Assembly (NCBI GenBank): GCA_000320545.1
Contig: ADNK01000462.1
Span: 1 to 33,219, forward strand
Reading direction: 5' to 3'
Source of the DNA: Bigelowiella natans CCMP2755
Lineage: Eukaryota; Cercozoa; Chlorarachniophyceae
DNA length: 33,219 bases
Shown here piece by piece: positions 21,984 through 32,913 of this stretch. The position numbers and the translations under genes were made by a program. The notes beneath the pieces were generated by a model. That model did no database searches, was not told the DNA's origin, and saw only the letters and a program-made list of their open reading frames with translations. Within the stretch, counting starts at the first letter, position 1. Each line of letters opens with the position of its first letter.

Positions 21984-24900
21984 ACATCTACTACTACCAC
22001 CATTGTTGAAGTAATAGTAACGGCTCTTCTCCGAAGAAATATGAGCATTGGTATTGGTTGCACCACCATCATAATGATGGTTGCTGCCCCCCCCCCCCAA
22101 TTTGGTGGACGATGTACCGCGATCATGCTGCTGCCGGAGAGAATCATATGGCCCCACCACCTCCTCCTGCTGCTGCTGCTGTCGATGTGCTGCCATGTTG
22201 TTCGGCATCATCATCATCATCATCGTTGTTGTTGTTGGTTTTGGCGTTGTGATGACTGTTGTCATCTTGAGGTCACGCACCATATGTCCGAGCTTCCATG
22301 TGCGCAGTTTTCTTCCTTCTAGATCCCAGATTACGATATTCTTCTGCAGCAAAAAGCTGCTGATGATGTGCTTTCCGTTTGGATGCCATGAGCACGACAG
22401 CGTTGTGTCGGGAGCTTCTGCTGCTGCCACCGCCGCTGCTAAGACCGTGCCGCCGTTGTCGTCGTTGTCGTTGTCGTCGTTCGCATCGTCTTCGTCATCA
22501 TCGTCATCATCGTCATCATCGTCATCATCATCGTTGTTGTTAGTCCCAATATCATTGTCTTCGTCGTCATCGTCGCTGCTATTTCGACTGTTGTTGTTTC
22601 CACCACTGGCAGTCCTTGATGTTCTCCCCACCCTCCTCCTTCTTCTTCTTCTTGTTCTCAACCGCTGTTGTTCGGAGAGTGCTTCTGATGATGGTGTTGT
22701 TGTTGTTGTTGTTGTTGTTGCTGCTGCTGCTGCTGAAAAATTCATTGCCGCCGCTGGGGCCCATAATGTTGCTGATGCCGTAGCACCGGCAGTAGTTGAT
22801 ATTGAGCCATTCGTTGTTGCCGTCGTCGCCGTCGCCGTCGCCGTCTGCTCTACTATTGGGGGGGGCACCGAGAACTTGCATCTGCCTACCTTGACATCCC
22901 AGACCTTGAAGCATGACTTGTGATCGGAGGAGAGGAGCAGTGAGCTGCATTTCGGATTCCAAGCAAGGAAGGACGGAGGGTTCTCCTGATCATGCTCACT
23001 CTTGCTTTCCCTCCTCCTCCTCCATCTCCTCCTCCTCCCACTTCTCCCCATCCTCCTCCTCCTGCTACTGCTACTGCTGCTATTGCAATTGCCCCTCTTG
23101 CTATCCCCCCCCGTATCTTTACTACTGCCCTTGCTATTACTCCTATCATTCGAACGCTGCAGCTTACTACTGCTACTATTACCTCCACTATTTTTCTCTT
23201 CCCCATCCTCCTGCTCCTCCTCCTCCTCCTCCCCCCCCTCTTCCCCCCCCTCCATATTATCCCCACTATCATCATCAAGGAGCCGACGCAACATGGTGAT
23301 GCGGCCACCCTCCATGACATCCCAGATGATGATAGAGTTATCCTTGGAGGCCGAGGCCAGTCGCCTCCCGTCGTGCGAGAAGCATACATCCCACACCTCG
23401 TCCTTGTGCTCTTCCAGCACCGAGAGGCAGCTTCTGGGGATGATCTCGGCTTGGGAGCGAGCAAGGTGGTTGTGAAGAAGAGAGAACGAACTACGGCGGG
23501 AATTTACTCGACTGCTGGCGCCGCTGTTGCCGTAAGGAAGCTGGCACTGCATGACCTGGTGAGGTTAGTAGGCAGTCGGCGAAAAGGGGAGGGGGGGGGA
23601 GAGGGCGAAATGAAAGAGGAATAAACTCACATATTGGTTCTGTACCGACCAGCTACCCATCACTGACGAAATCATATTTATTCTTCCAGTTTCGTCGATA
23701 TTATTATCTCAGCTGATGAGTCAACATCGAGGGGGGAGGGGGGGGGGGGGGGAAGGTGTGCGAGGTACAGAGATTTATGACGACCTGGTAAGATAGGCTT
23801 TGTTCCAGCAACGTGAGCATCCTCCTCTTCGGAATAGTGTAGGAGGGATCCATCAGCCCGTGCAACCTAGAAAGCAGCTTTTTCCTGGCCCCACCCTGCA
23901 CTCCTTCCCAGCCTGCTGCCTTACGCAGCTCGTCGGGATCAGAGTATCTAAGGAAGCTGTGTAGTGGAGAGTGGCGGGGGGGGGAGGGAGTGTTGGGAGT
24001 GAATCAGAAAACGAAAGCGAATATGATGATTTCACTCACTCACTCACTCACTAGCTCGTTCACTTGATAAATTCCGCAACCACGTACCTCGAGAGGACAT
24101 TGAGCTTACGTTTATCGTTGCTTAAAGCGGGGGTTAGATGCTTTCGTAAGGTGGCTAGCGACTCAGGTATTTTGCCGCTCTCAAGATCCTCCAGAAACTT
24201 CTGTTCAAAGATTAGGACCCTCGCCTACAGAAGAAAGAGGAAAACATATTTCAGATATTAATTGTGAGAGAACAAGCCTTAAAAATCTTAGGGGCGTTCA
24301 TGTGCTGTGCGTCAGTGCGCATATTCCAGTTCGCAAAATATTTCTTAGTTCTCTTTTTCAATAAGCCATCATCACCCCCACCACCACCACCACCATCACT
24401 GTAACCATCGCTACTATCGCTTTCATCAATCGGTATGAAGTTTAATCGTGAAATTTAGCAAATCAGGTCACATCGGTTATTTTGATTCAATGGCACGGCT
24501 GTTCCATCGAAGTACTCTCTCAACACGCTGAAACGAAAGCATAAGTAAACTGACGCGATGATTATACTACCTTCTCTAGCATCTTTGGTCCCATGTTCAT
24601 CCGGGGCAGGAATTCCAGAGCAACCTTCCAATCTCCAGATTCGACACTCCGACGGAACTCGGTCACGCACTCATGCTCCAGTTGTATTCCCGATTCCTCC
24701 GACAATAGCTCTGCGGATTTCCTAGGAGGAGGAGATTTTTATGACGAAGATGGATAAGTCATGCATGTATGTTTTGATGATGACATAAGGGCGGTGGAGA
24801 GAAAATAATTGGCAGATTGCTATGTTAAATGGAATCATTCTCACTCGCATCCAAGGTCCTTCATTGACTGGATCATGATTCGAATCAAGTCTGCTCTGTC

Positions 24901-25107
24901 GAACGAGAACCCACCGTCGGTGACCACCATTTGCTGCTTGCGTGCGGCTGTTATTCTGTCAGTCGTTCTGGAAACGTCGTTTTCATGAACACCATTTGAA
25001 TTCGAAGAAGAGCTTCTTGTTTCTCTTTGTTCACCATTGGGTAGGCCTCTTCCATTTGATTTGGGTGCCTTTGCTTCTACTACATGTCCATCCACACCGT
25101 TTTTCAT
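20899..25107 (-). CDS. WDR26/Gid7 subunit of the GID/CTLH E3 ubiquitin ligase (LisH-CTLH-WD40)
   Basis: Six exons: 25107-24845, 24721-24571, 24224-24088, 23947-23785, 23555-21389, 21065-20899. They give 1015 aa with all phases agreeing. LisH spans the exon 1/2 join (DRADLIRIMIQSMKDLGCE, then KSAELLSEESGIQLEH). CTLH follows (FRRSVESGDWKVALEFLPRM, VLIFEQKFLEDLESGK), then the helical linker. WD40 blades begin at LEEHKDEVWDVCFSHDGRRL and end with VNAVAWSPTDPHLFVSASDD. Known role: WDR26/Gid7 scaffolds higher-order assembly of the CTLH ligase. The protein is about 1.5 times the usual length, because exon 5 carries Asp-, Gly-, Ser-, Asn- and Glu-rich insertions between blades, encoded by microsatellites, yet keeps its frame over 2167 nt. 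The start is the first in-frame ATG in exon 1; the frame is open, without an ATG, for about 45 further codons upstream, so another 5' exon is possible. Confidence 0.92.
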
Positions 25108-27001
25108 TTGCTCCCCTCGCCTCTTCTTCGCTGTAGATGGAGAGCGAGGCAAAGAATGACTTGGCCGAGGCCGCTTCGTTGAGTTCGTGATGGCTGCTGT
25201 GACCCTCAGCCGCTGTGGGATTATTACGATCGTACGACGAACATGATGACTGGTAAGATCTTGTGGATATTGTGTTGAGGAGAATCAATGAAATACTGAT
25301 GTTTTTTCGATTGGTGAAGAGGCGAGCGAAAAGGTATGAGAGACACTCGTAGGATGATATGGGAGACGCGCAAAAGCAAGGCATGAGGATCGATCAAACG
25401 GACATCTTTCTCTGGCAACGCCTTATCCGAAGGACAACTGCACGCGAAAATGTTAGACAAAACGAAAAATATAATCGACTCAATCCTTGTGAGTCCTATT
25501 GATTGGACCTCTCGTCGAAAATTAATATAAACATTGCTGGAGGACATGCCTGGTTGGAGTTCGCACCCACGGTGGTTACCCACCCTGAGTTTGGAAAATT
25601 CAAACAAGGCCGAACCATTCAGTCCGAAGTTTGCACTTTATGTGTTTACCTGCAAAGTTTGGCGTGGGCCTAAAGGGGTTTTCTCGTTTGTGTCTTCCGG
25701 AAGGAGTAAGGCAAGTGGGGGGGATAGTAAGACAAGGTTTTAGATTTTCCGATCATAATTCCCCTTCAATGAATAGCTCAAACATAGTAATTTCCCTATC
25801 TACGGCAAGACTTTTTATTTGACGTATTTACCTTCAAATGGTTTATTCGGAACATAATTCTTGGATCCCACCCATGTTTCCACTCAAAAGATTTTGGCTT
25901 CTGAAATGCTGATCATTCTGGTCGAGCGACATTATTTTCTTGCAGCACATCCATAAAAAAACCCGTGATATCATTTTCGGAAGCAATCATGGAAGGATAG
26001 CAAAGAATGAGCGTGCGATTTCTGTCGGAATGTGATAGTAGCAAGCAAACTCATAAAAATAGAGGCCAAATTTAGAGTTCTCCGAGCCAATTTTTTGGAA
26101 TCTATGTTTGAGTACGAAGGGTTGCTTCCAGAAACGTATGAGCACGAAGCACATAGTGCGCCGAAAAAATCATTTGCGAACTCGATTGCAGACGTCTAGG
26201 TCTAGATCTAAATATGCAAAAAGTGTTCTCTTCGAAGGAAAGATGTTAATGGAGGGGATAATTTCGAACAGCGTCATCCTTTCCTCCTTGTCGCAACTGG
26301 AACCATTCGTATTCGCGTGAAATTCGCCCCCCCAGGTCCGATGCTGTCACAATCGCGCAAGCGTCAAAGGGACCTATCCTCAGGATTAGAGGTGGTAGCG
26401 GGGAGTACTGTAAATGCAACATCCACAAGCAGTTCGGGATATAGTATTCGGCGAAAGTGCGCGAGGAAAAGCGGAGGGCCAAAGCGTCGGTCTGGGCGAG
26501 AGAGAAATTTCGATGGAACATCACGGGTGATGGTTTCAGCGCTAAAAGCACGCAAACCTTAATGAAATAAATGAGACTGTATGAAATAACCAGAAGATTT
26601 TTAAAATCTTCCCATATTTGCATGCAAGAGCCAATAGATAAGCGTGTTCGAGCCTCCTTCGATCTGCTCTTTATCAACTTCCTTTGTGTACTTTCTATTT
26701 TTCCGGACATGATGAATGGCTCCAGAGAATAATGATAGAATAGGGGCAAGAGGGAAATTATGAAATGAATGGTATAAGGGTGGCAGGATGTTAAAAAAGT
26801 TCAGGTGCATAAAATAGAGGAAGATGAGGCATGAATTATCCAATCATACCCTCGTTGACTAATTTTACATTGGGAAATTATGAAATGAATGGTATAAGGG
26901 TGGCAGGATGTTAAAAAAGTTCAGGTGCATAAAATAGAGGAAGATGAGGCATGAATTATCCAATCATACCCTCGTTGACTAATTTTACATTTACAATCTA
27001 G
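25108..27001. other. Long head-to-head spacer before the TPR gene
   Basis: 1.9 kb, almost free of microsatellites, between divergent WDR26 and the TPR gene. It must contain the WDR26 promoter and probably the promoter and first exon(s) of the TPR gene. ORFs at 26246-26749 (minus, 167 codons) and 26317-26562 (plus, 81 codons) overlap each other and match no family I know. It ends in a 120-bp tandem duplication. Confidence 0.5.
26752..26991. repeat. Perfect 120-bp tandem duplication
   Basis: 26752-26871 and 26872-26991 are identical base for base and directly adjacent; identity breaks at the next base. The unit is ordinary AT-rich sequence, not a microsatellite. Its right end (TGACTAATTTTACATT) resembles a branch point 10-30 nt before the acceptor of the first supported TPR-gene exon. 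Confidence 0.97.
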
Positions 27002-30000
27002 GATCTCGAAAGGAAGATTCGTGCTGTCTCAAGTAGCTCATTATTCTCTCATAACAAACTAACGAGGCAAGCAGGGCCCAGCACGAGCACGGATGGAGGG
27101 GGTGTTGACAGCGATGCTTCGCCACTCGCTGATTTAATGCGTTTGACTGAGATATTCGAGTCAACGTACAAGGGGCTAGCATCGGGTGATTGGTCTCTTT
27201 ACAATACAGCGATAACTACTTCTTCGCCGTCTTCACCTTCGTCATTACCTTTGACTTGGGATACGGCAAGACAGTACTCACGAGCGAGAGCATCATCTAC
27301 GTTGCGAGGCATGCTGACGTCCGAGAGAATTTCACGAGCAGGGCGTGGGAGATCGAGTGGCATTGGATTGAGTCGTCGTCGTACCTCTGAGGATGCGTAC
27401 CACTTTAAGCTATATTCTCCCTCAACTTCCAGCCTGTGAGACTCTCTACCCTCTTCGCACCCCCCAAATATACACACACAAACGCACACGCACACGCACA
27501 CGCACTCATGTAAGAGAGGGAGAAAGAGAAAAACACATTGAGAGCACAGATATTGAGAGCACAGATATCTTCCGGAAGACTTTATCGCTTTAACTGCCGC
27601 CCCTCGCTACCATAGGTACGGCGCCGATCTCAGCTTCAAAGACGGCAAATCCCATCGCATTTTAACACGCACGCGCCTGCAGAGGTACAGGAGGGGAAGG
27701 GGGCAAGGGGGCGTGCGGCCCCGCCATCATCGAAGCGATTCTGAGGATCTCGACTATCCCGCGCTCCCCCCCCCCCCTTGGAAAAGTGACCCGCTTGCCC
27801 TTCGTTTGCCATCTACGTGCAGGATATTACAGTTCGGCGTGCAGAGGCCCAGGTGGACAACTATGGCGTTGGATCCAACCGTAACCACCGAGGGAGGGCA
27901 GCAGCTATCGGCATCATCGGTGTCGTACAGGGGGGGAGAGGGAACAAAAGTTCAGGAGAAGGAGAAGCGAGATCAGGCCCTTGCGAGTGGGGAGCTACCA
28001 GGTTGTAACGATGGGGGGCGGGAAATGAGGAGGAGTGGAGGGGGACGGAATGTGGAGCGAAGATGATTTTTTGAGGGTTCGGTGTTAAAATGGGCATGAA
28101 AGTACGATCTTGCTAGTTTTGAGAAAGAAAGTTTACATTTTCACATATCTCCTACTCCTCCCCTCACATCTCTTCCTCCTCATCCTGGTGATTCTCATCT
28201 TCTTCTCAGACCTTAGCGACGAGCTAATCGACGAGCTACGCGAGCATTATGAGGATTTCCACGAACACCGCATATTTCTCCGTCAAACTCAGAAAAATCA
28301 CTCAGGAGGGGAGGGGGGGAGACGAAACAGCAGCAACGACTGGGACGGAGCGTGTAGGAGAATGTTTGCAGACGAATTAGACCTTATCAGGAGGTATCAT
28401 CGTACGGTGAGGGCATCGGAGAGCATCATGCTGGCACTTGCGGACATCCTCGGCCGTCCGGTACATGTTGATGGATGTTTTTTTTAGATAAAAGGGAAGA
28501 GAATAAACAGGGAAAATGCGCCACAATTAAGCGTGTATTCACCAACATTATGTCTTGCGTTGTAATCGCCGGCAGATAGATGAATCGGTCATCGTATATC
28601 GTTCCATTATATTGATACTGATGCTCGTGCGCATATCATGATTTCAAAGTATTTTGAGTTAGAAGTCATCACTCTCACTCTTCCCTGTCCCCCCCCTCCC
28701 CCGCATGCCCCTGCTCGATAATATACATACTGTGTAAGGGGTAAGATCTATCGTAACCGCTTTCTACTTCAACGTTGTTTGCAATGTAATGGTAGGTGGC
28801 GAGTATTGCTGAGGTATGGCTCGTGTGCGAAGAGCGAACTCCCAAGGGCCTCTGGTCCTTGCACCTCCCAATGAAAGCAAGAGAGAAGAGGAGGAACAAC
28901 AACACCAAAAAGAAAAAGGAGGGGGGGAAAGACCACGGGGAAATCAATAGGCAAAGGAGGCTAATCAAGCAGAGGAGGAAGAATTCGGGAACGTGCAATG
29001 GCGGAGACAATACAAGAGAAGCGAATAGTATCAGAGGCCGGGGGCGAGGAGGGGGGCGAGGGGGTGGGAGCAGCATCTTCGGCCACGCCGAGGAGAACTC
29101 AGCGCTGTCAGAAGCACTAAAGGCGTCCCTTTCGATCGAGATAGATCGTCACGGAGAGAATCACCCTATTGTTGCTCGTTCCCGCATGCATCTTGCCCTC
29201 GCCCTCCACGCCGTCCAGAACTACGAGGGCGCGTTGAAGTACCTCCAGGAAGTTGCGGTTTTCGAGGAGAATGCGGCACGGCGCGGGGGATCCGGCGGGG
29301 AGTTGACCGCGGGGGCTGTATTCGGGTACGTGCGCTACGTAGCAAAGAATTGACTAAGTAGTTTGTTTGCCGTCCTATGAGGAATGCTTTGTGTATCTAT
29401 CTCATGCGACATCATCATCATCATCATCATCATCCCAATTGAGCATGATCCTTGCACGACAAAGAAGCATCCTCCTGTTTCTACCCACCATTCTATTGAG
29501 GGTTTTTATTTTTATCTTTAAATGTGTACACGTCGCTGCTGTGCGAATACGGTGTGTGGAAGAAGCCAAATGAGTACCAGTGTGAGAAGCAGTGATGATT
29601 AGCAGGAAGAAGCAGTCTACGTGTTGTTGTGCTGTGATAATACCTTTTATAACCTCACGTATGCGATTCTCTCCTCCTCCTCCTCCTCCTCCTCCTCCAC
29701 CTCCTCCTCCCATACCAGATTCGGGGGCGCGCGAATGATGATCGGCAACTTATACATGGAGATGGGGGAGTTCGAAAAAGCACGGCAGACTTTCGAAAAA
29801 ATCGTGCCTTACGGATTCGCCTCCCAACGAGGCGACGAGAGCAGCGGGAACAAGAAGAAGAAGACGGAGAAGACGAAGAAGACGAAGAAGAGGAAAGCAT
29901 CGAAAAGGGGGGGGCATCAGGGCGTTGACACCCGATCTAATCTTGATGGCGAAGGAGGCTCTGAAGAAATACACGCTGTGCAGCAACAACGGCCGCACCC

Positions 30001-32431
30001 TGCCATTGGGTACATGCTAGCTACCTCTCCTTCCACTTTGCGACACAGAAGAGCACATTATCCTCTTCCTACTTTTATTTTACCAAAATATCAAGACGTA
30101 GTTACTGGGCATGCAAACAAACACGTCGATGTTAACTCCAAGGAGTGAAGGGGGGGGGGGGGGGCAAGTACAGCAGAACATATTTATTCTGTAATGATGA
30201 TTGATTCACTCCTCCTCACACCAGCACCAACCATCACCATCATCACCATCTTCACCACCATCAGCAGCAGCAGCAGCACTACTCCAAATGCCATGGTTGA
30301 TGTATAAGTGCATATGGCTTTTCTCATCCCTCACTGATATGTCGTGAAATGTTGTTTGTGTTATCATCATCGTCGTCAACGCTATCGTGAAGTGTCGCTC
30401 TCGCAAATATGGGCGCTGCGTGCTTTGAGATGGGCGAGATCAAGAGGGGCAGACAGCACTTGGAGGAAGCAGTGAGCGTCTTTAACGCTGTGCTCGGCAA
30501 CTCACATCTCTACACGAAGATATCCTCGACCTTTCTCGCATCTCTTTCCGAGGAATTTCCGCCAGAACGAGAGCAGGAAGGGGGAGTTGGGGCGGAAAAG
30601 ATGGAGGAAGAGGGAGAGGAGATAAATAAGGGAAAGAAGAGCTCGGTCACTGGCACACCTAGCAGTAGCCCCTCCACCAATGAAAATATTTCGAAATCAA
30701 CAGTAACATCAACAACTGAAGGGAGGGGCGGCAGCAACGATGAATCAAAGCAGCCAAAATCCGCACACATTGATGAGGAAACCAACGACGGCAAGGACAA
30801 GAAAGATAAGAGTAATACAAATGATGCTGATGATAGTACTACTGCTATGTCGAACATACATCGTGGTGAGCAGCATCTTTCCAAGGAAACAAGGAAGCAG
30901 CAGCAGCCCACGAAGAAGAACGTTGGAACGGTTGGAGGGAAACAGAAAGAGGGACACCACTGCAACAAAGAGAACCAACAAGACAGGAGAAGGAGCACAG
31001 AGGGGGGGGGGACAGAGCTCGAGGCTCGCATCCAGGCTAAAGTTGAGCGGGTTCTGATCGATGTGTAGTAGCAGTGTAGCACATATAACAAAGACATCAT
31101 TATTTTATCAAAGCGAATTCTCAAATTGACAGTCAAAATAGACAAAGAGAGGGAGGATGGAAAAAAAACTAATGCTTTGGGCTATTACCACTTCTCCTCC
31201 TCCTTCTTCTCATCCTTCTTATTGTTGTTATCGTTGTTTACATGAAGCAGATCTTGAAGATGTGCCAGCTGGTGTCAGGAGCCATCCGATGTTCTCCCAA
31301 CATACAATTTCCTCAATGCGACACGCACAAATGGTGCAAACATCTCACTAAGGTCGTCGTTATCATCCTGTGCTTTCGCTTCCTAAAGATAATATCGATA
31401 AAGCGTGGTAGTGAAGGAATGCCTTTCTTCCAAAAAATAATATAATTAGAAGAGTGGTAGCGAGGGAAAACTTCGGAAGATTGTTTTGTTTGGATCATCG
31501 ATGATTTTTGGTCCCTCGAAACGCCGGCAAAAAGGCCGTGGCAGTTTTCGATGCTTCATCTTGAATTCTGATTTATATAAAAAGATTGGCGCTTTGCTTT
31601 CGCGACAATAGGCATATGCATTATTCAATGTCGCAGGTACTTGAAGAGGAGCGTGAAGCACGAGTAATCATGGCAGAGGACCTTCTCCGCAATAAGTAAT
31701 CGTCCCCCCCTCTTCTTCTTTCTTCCAATATCAGTGAGATGGGGGAGGGAGGGGGGAGGGAGGGAGGAGGGGGGAAGAGAGAGTCGGAAATGCGAAACGC
31801 AGCGCCTTCATGATTACAGTAGCACGACTGTAAGCACTTCTACTAGAAATCTGCGGCTTATCTGTTGTTTTTGAAACATCCATCCACTGCACAATCGAAT
31901 AGGAGGAAAAGGCCAATCGCGAAGAAGAGAGAAATGGTGACTTCGTCGTCAACATCGCTACCATCATCATCATCATCATCATCATCATCATTGGCGGTTG
32001 CTTCTTCTAGCAAGAAGATCGGGAGCGTAACCAGGCATGGCAGCCTGCGAAGGGGGGGGGGGGCTGGTAGGAACATGATCGGAAGCTTGGAGGTGAATGC
32101 TTTAAGAGAGGGCCTCATCACAGATGAAGACCTCAAAATACCAAAGTTGACGAGAGGCAGTAAAGCGAGCAGGAATGGGAGGCGCAGAAATGGAGGGGTG
32201 ATTGACGACGATGGCGATGGAGACTGTGCAAGAGAAGACGACGATAACATCAGAGGGAGAGGAGGAGGAGGAGGAGGATGGAGGAGGAGGAGGAGGAGGA
32301 GGGCGCGTTAATGAGAGAAGCAGCTCCGAGGTTGACACTAAGCAGCAGCAGCAGCAGCAGCAGGACTTGAGAAAAGGCACACTTTTCAAGGGGCGAAACA
32401 CCTCTTTTCACTGGATAAATGAGGTGGTGAT

Positions 32432-32482
<51 letters not shown>

Positions 32483-32665
32483 CAGATAGAAAGATATCAC
32501 ATCATCCTCCCCTACCCCCCCCACACACACCTGCACTTATATTGCATCCTATGATGACGGCGACTGTACCCCCTACCACCTCCATGCGTTCAGGTGAATG
32601 GCGACTCCCTCCCACGCAACTACATTATGACCAACAAATCGATCTTACACCCCAGTGTCAAGTAG
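27002..32665 (+). CDS. TPR-repeat protein with an N-terminal beta-rich (possibly PH/GRAM-like) region
   Basis: Exons: 27002-27165 (tentative), 27210-27380, 27616-27684, 27823-28001, 28210-28460, 28796-29325, 29719-30009, 30393-31050, 31637-31695, 31903-32423, 32594-32665. Phases agree from 27210 to 31695. The start codon was not found; an in-frame ATG lies at 27137. The N-terminal part (DNYFFAVFTFVITFDLG, TVLTSESIIYVARHADV, AWEIEWHWIESSSYGADL) is beta-rich with a W-x-I-x-W pattern that recalls PH/GRAM-like modules of lipid-transfer proteins, a weak resemblance. TPR helices follow (NHPIVARSRMHLALALHAV in part, MMIGNLYMEMGEFEKARQTF, LANMGAACFEMGEIKRGRQH), similar in style to kinesin light chain. 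The 30393 and 31637 exons join into a coiled coil (LEARIQAKVERVLEEERE). Exon 31903-32423 needs a 1-nt shift in its GGA repeat before QDLRKGTLFKGRNTSFHWIN. TPRs usually mediate protein binding; the partner is unknown. Confidence 0.72.
27538..27567. repeat. Perfect 15-bp tandem duplication
   Basis: TTGAGAGCACAGATA occurs twice in succession (27538-27552, 27553-27567) in an intron of the TPR gene. Confidence 0.95.
32252..32303. repeat. GGA repeat with an apparent frameshift in the TPR gene
   Basis: Upstream frame reads LREGLITDEDLKIPKLTRGS; downstream the frame that leads to the last exon (SEVDTKQQQ, KGRNTSFHWINE) is one base off. Both frames are open across this GGA tract, so a 1-nt length error or a real indel here is the simplest explanation. 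Confidence 0.6.
32436..32480. repeat. (GA)n microsatellite just after a donor
   Basis: About 20 GA units starting 13 nt after the donor of the penultimate TPR-gene exon (ends 32423). A second GA block at 32857-32904 lies beyond the stop codon. Confidence 0.95.
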
Positions 32666-32854
32666 GAATATAGAGCATCAGCGCGGGAACCGTAGAGAAG
32701 GAGAGGGGGGGGAGGAGACTATGAAACATCAGTCCCAGAGATTGATTGTGAGTGTGTGTGTGTGTGTGTGTGCGCGCGCGCGCTTGTTTTTTCAGATTAG
32801 ACGAAAACTTTCTGTACGGATGCAGCTGTGAAGGCGGATGTAAGAGTAAGGTGC

Positions 32855-32913
<59 letters not shown>

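Noticed and set aside
22081-22923. 280-codon plus-strand ORF, with other long ORFs at 22886-23464 and 22992-23624
   Set aside because: These are antisense or off-frame shadows of the WDR26 repeat-rich exon. Their Ser, Val, Leu and Pro runs are the same triplet repeats read in other frames, and no domain is seen.
26246-26749. 167-codon minus-strand ORF in the WDR26/TPR spacer
   Set aside because: Ordinary composition but no recognisable domain, and an overlapping plus-strand ORF is equally plausible. Kept only as a note on the spacer.
30510-31145. 211-codon minus-strand ORF with Leu/Ser-rich, membrane-like look
   Set aside because: Antisense to a TPR-gene exon whose frame continues into a coiled coil across the next intron. 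The hydrophobic look comes from reading Lys/Glu codons in reverse.
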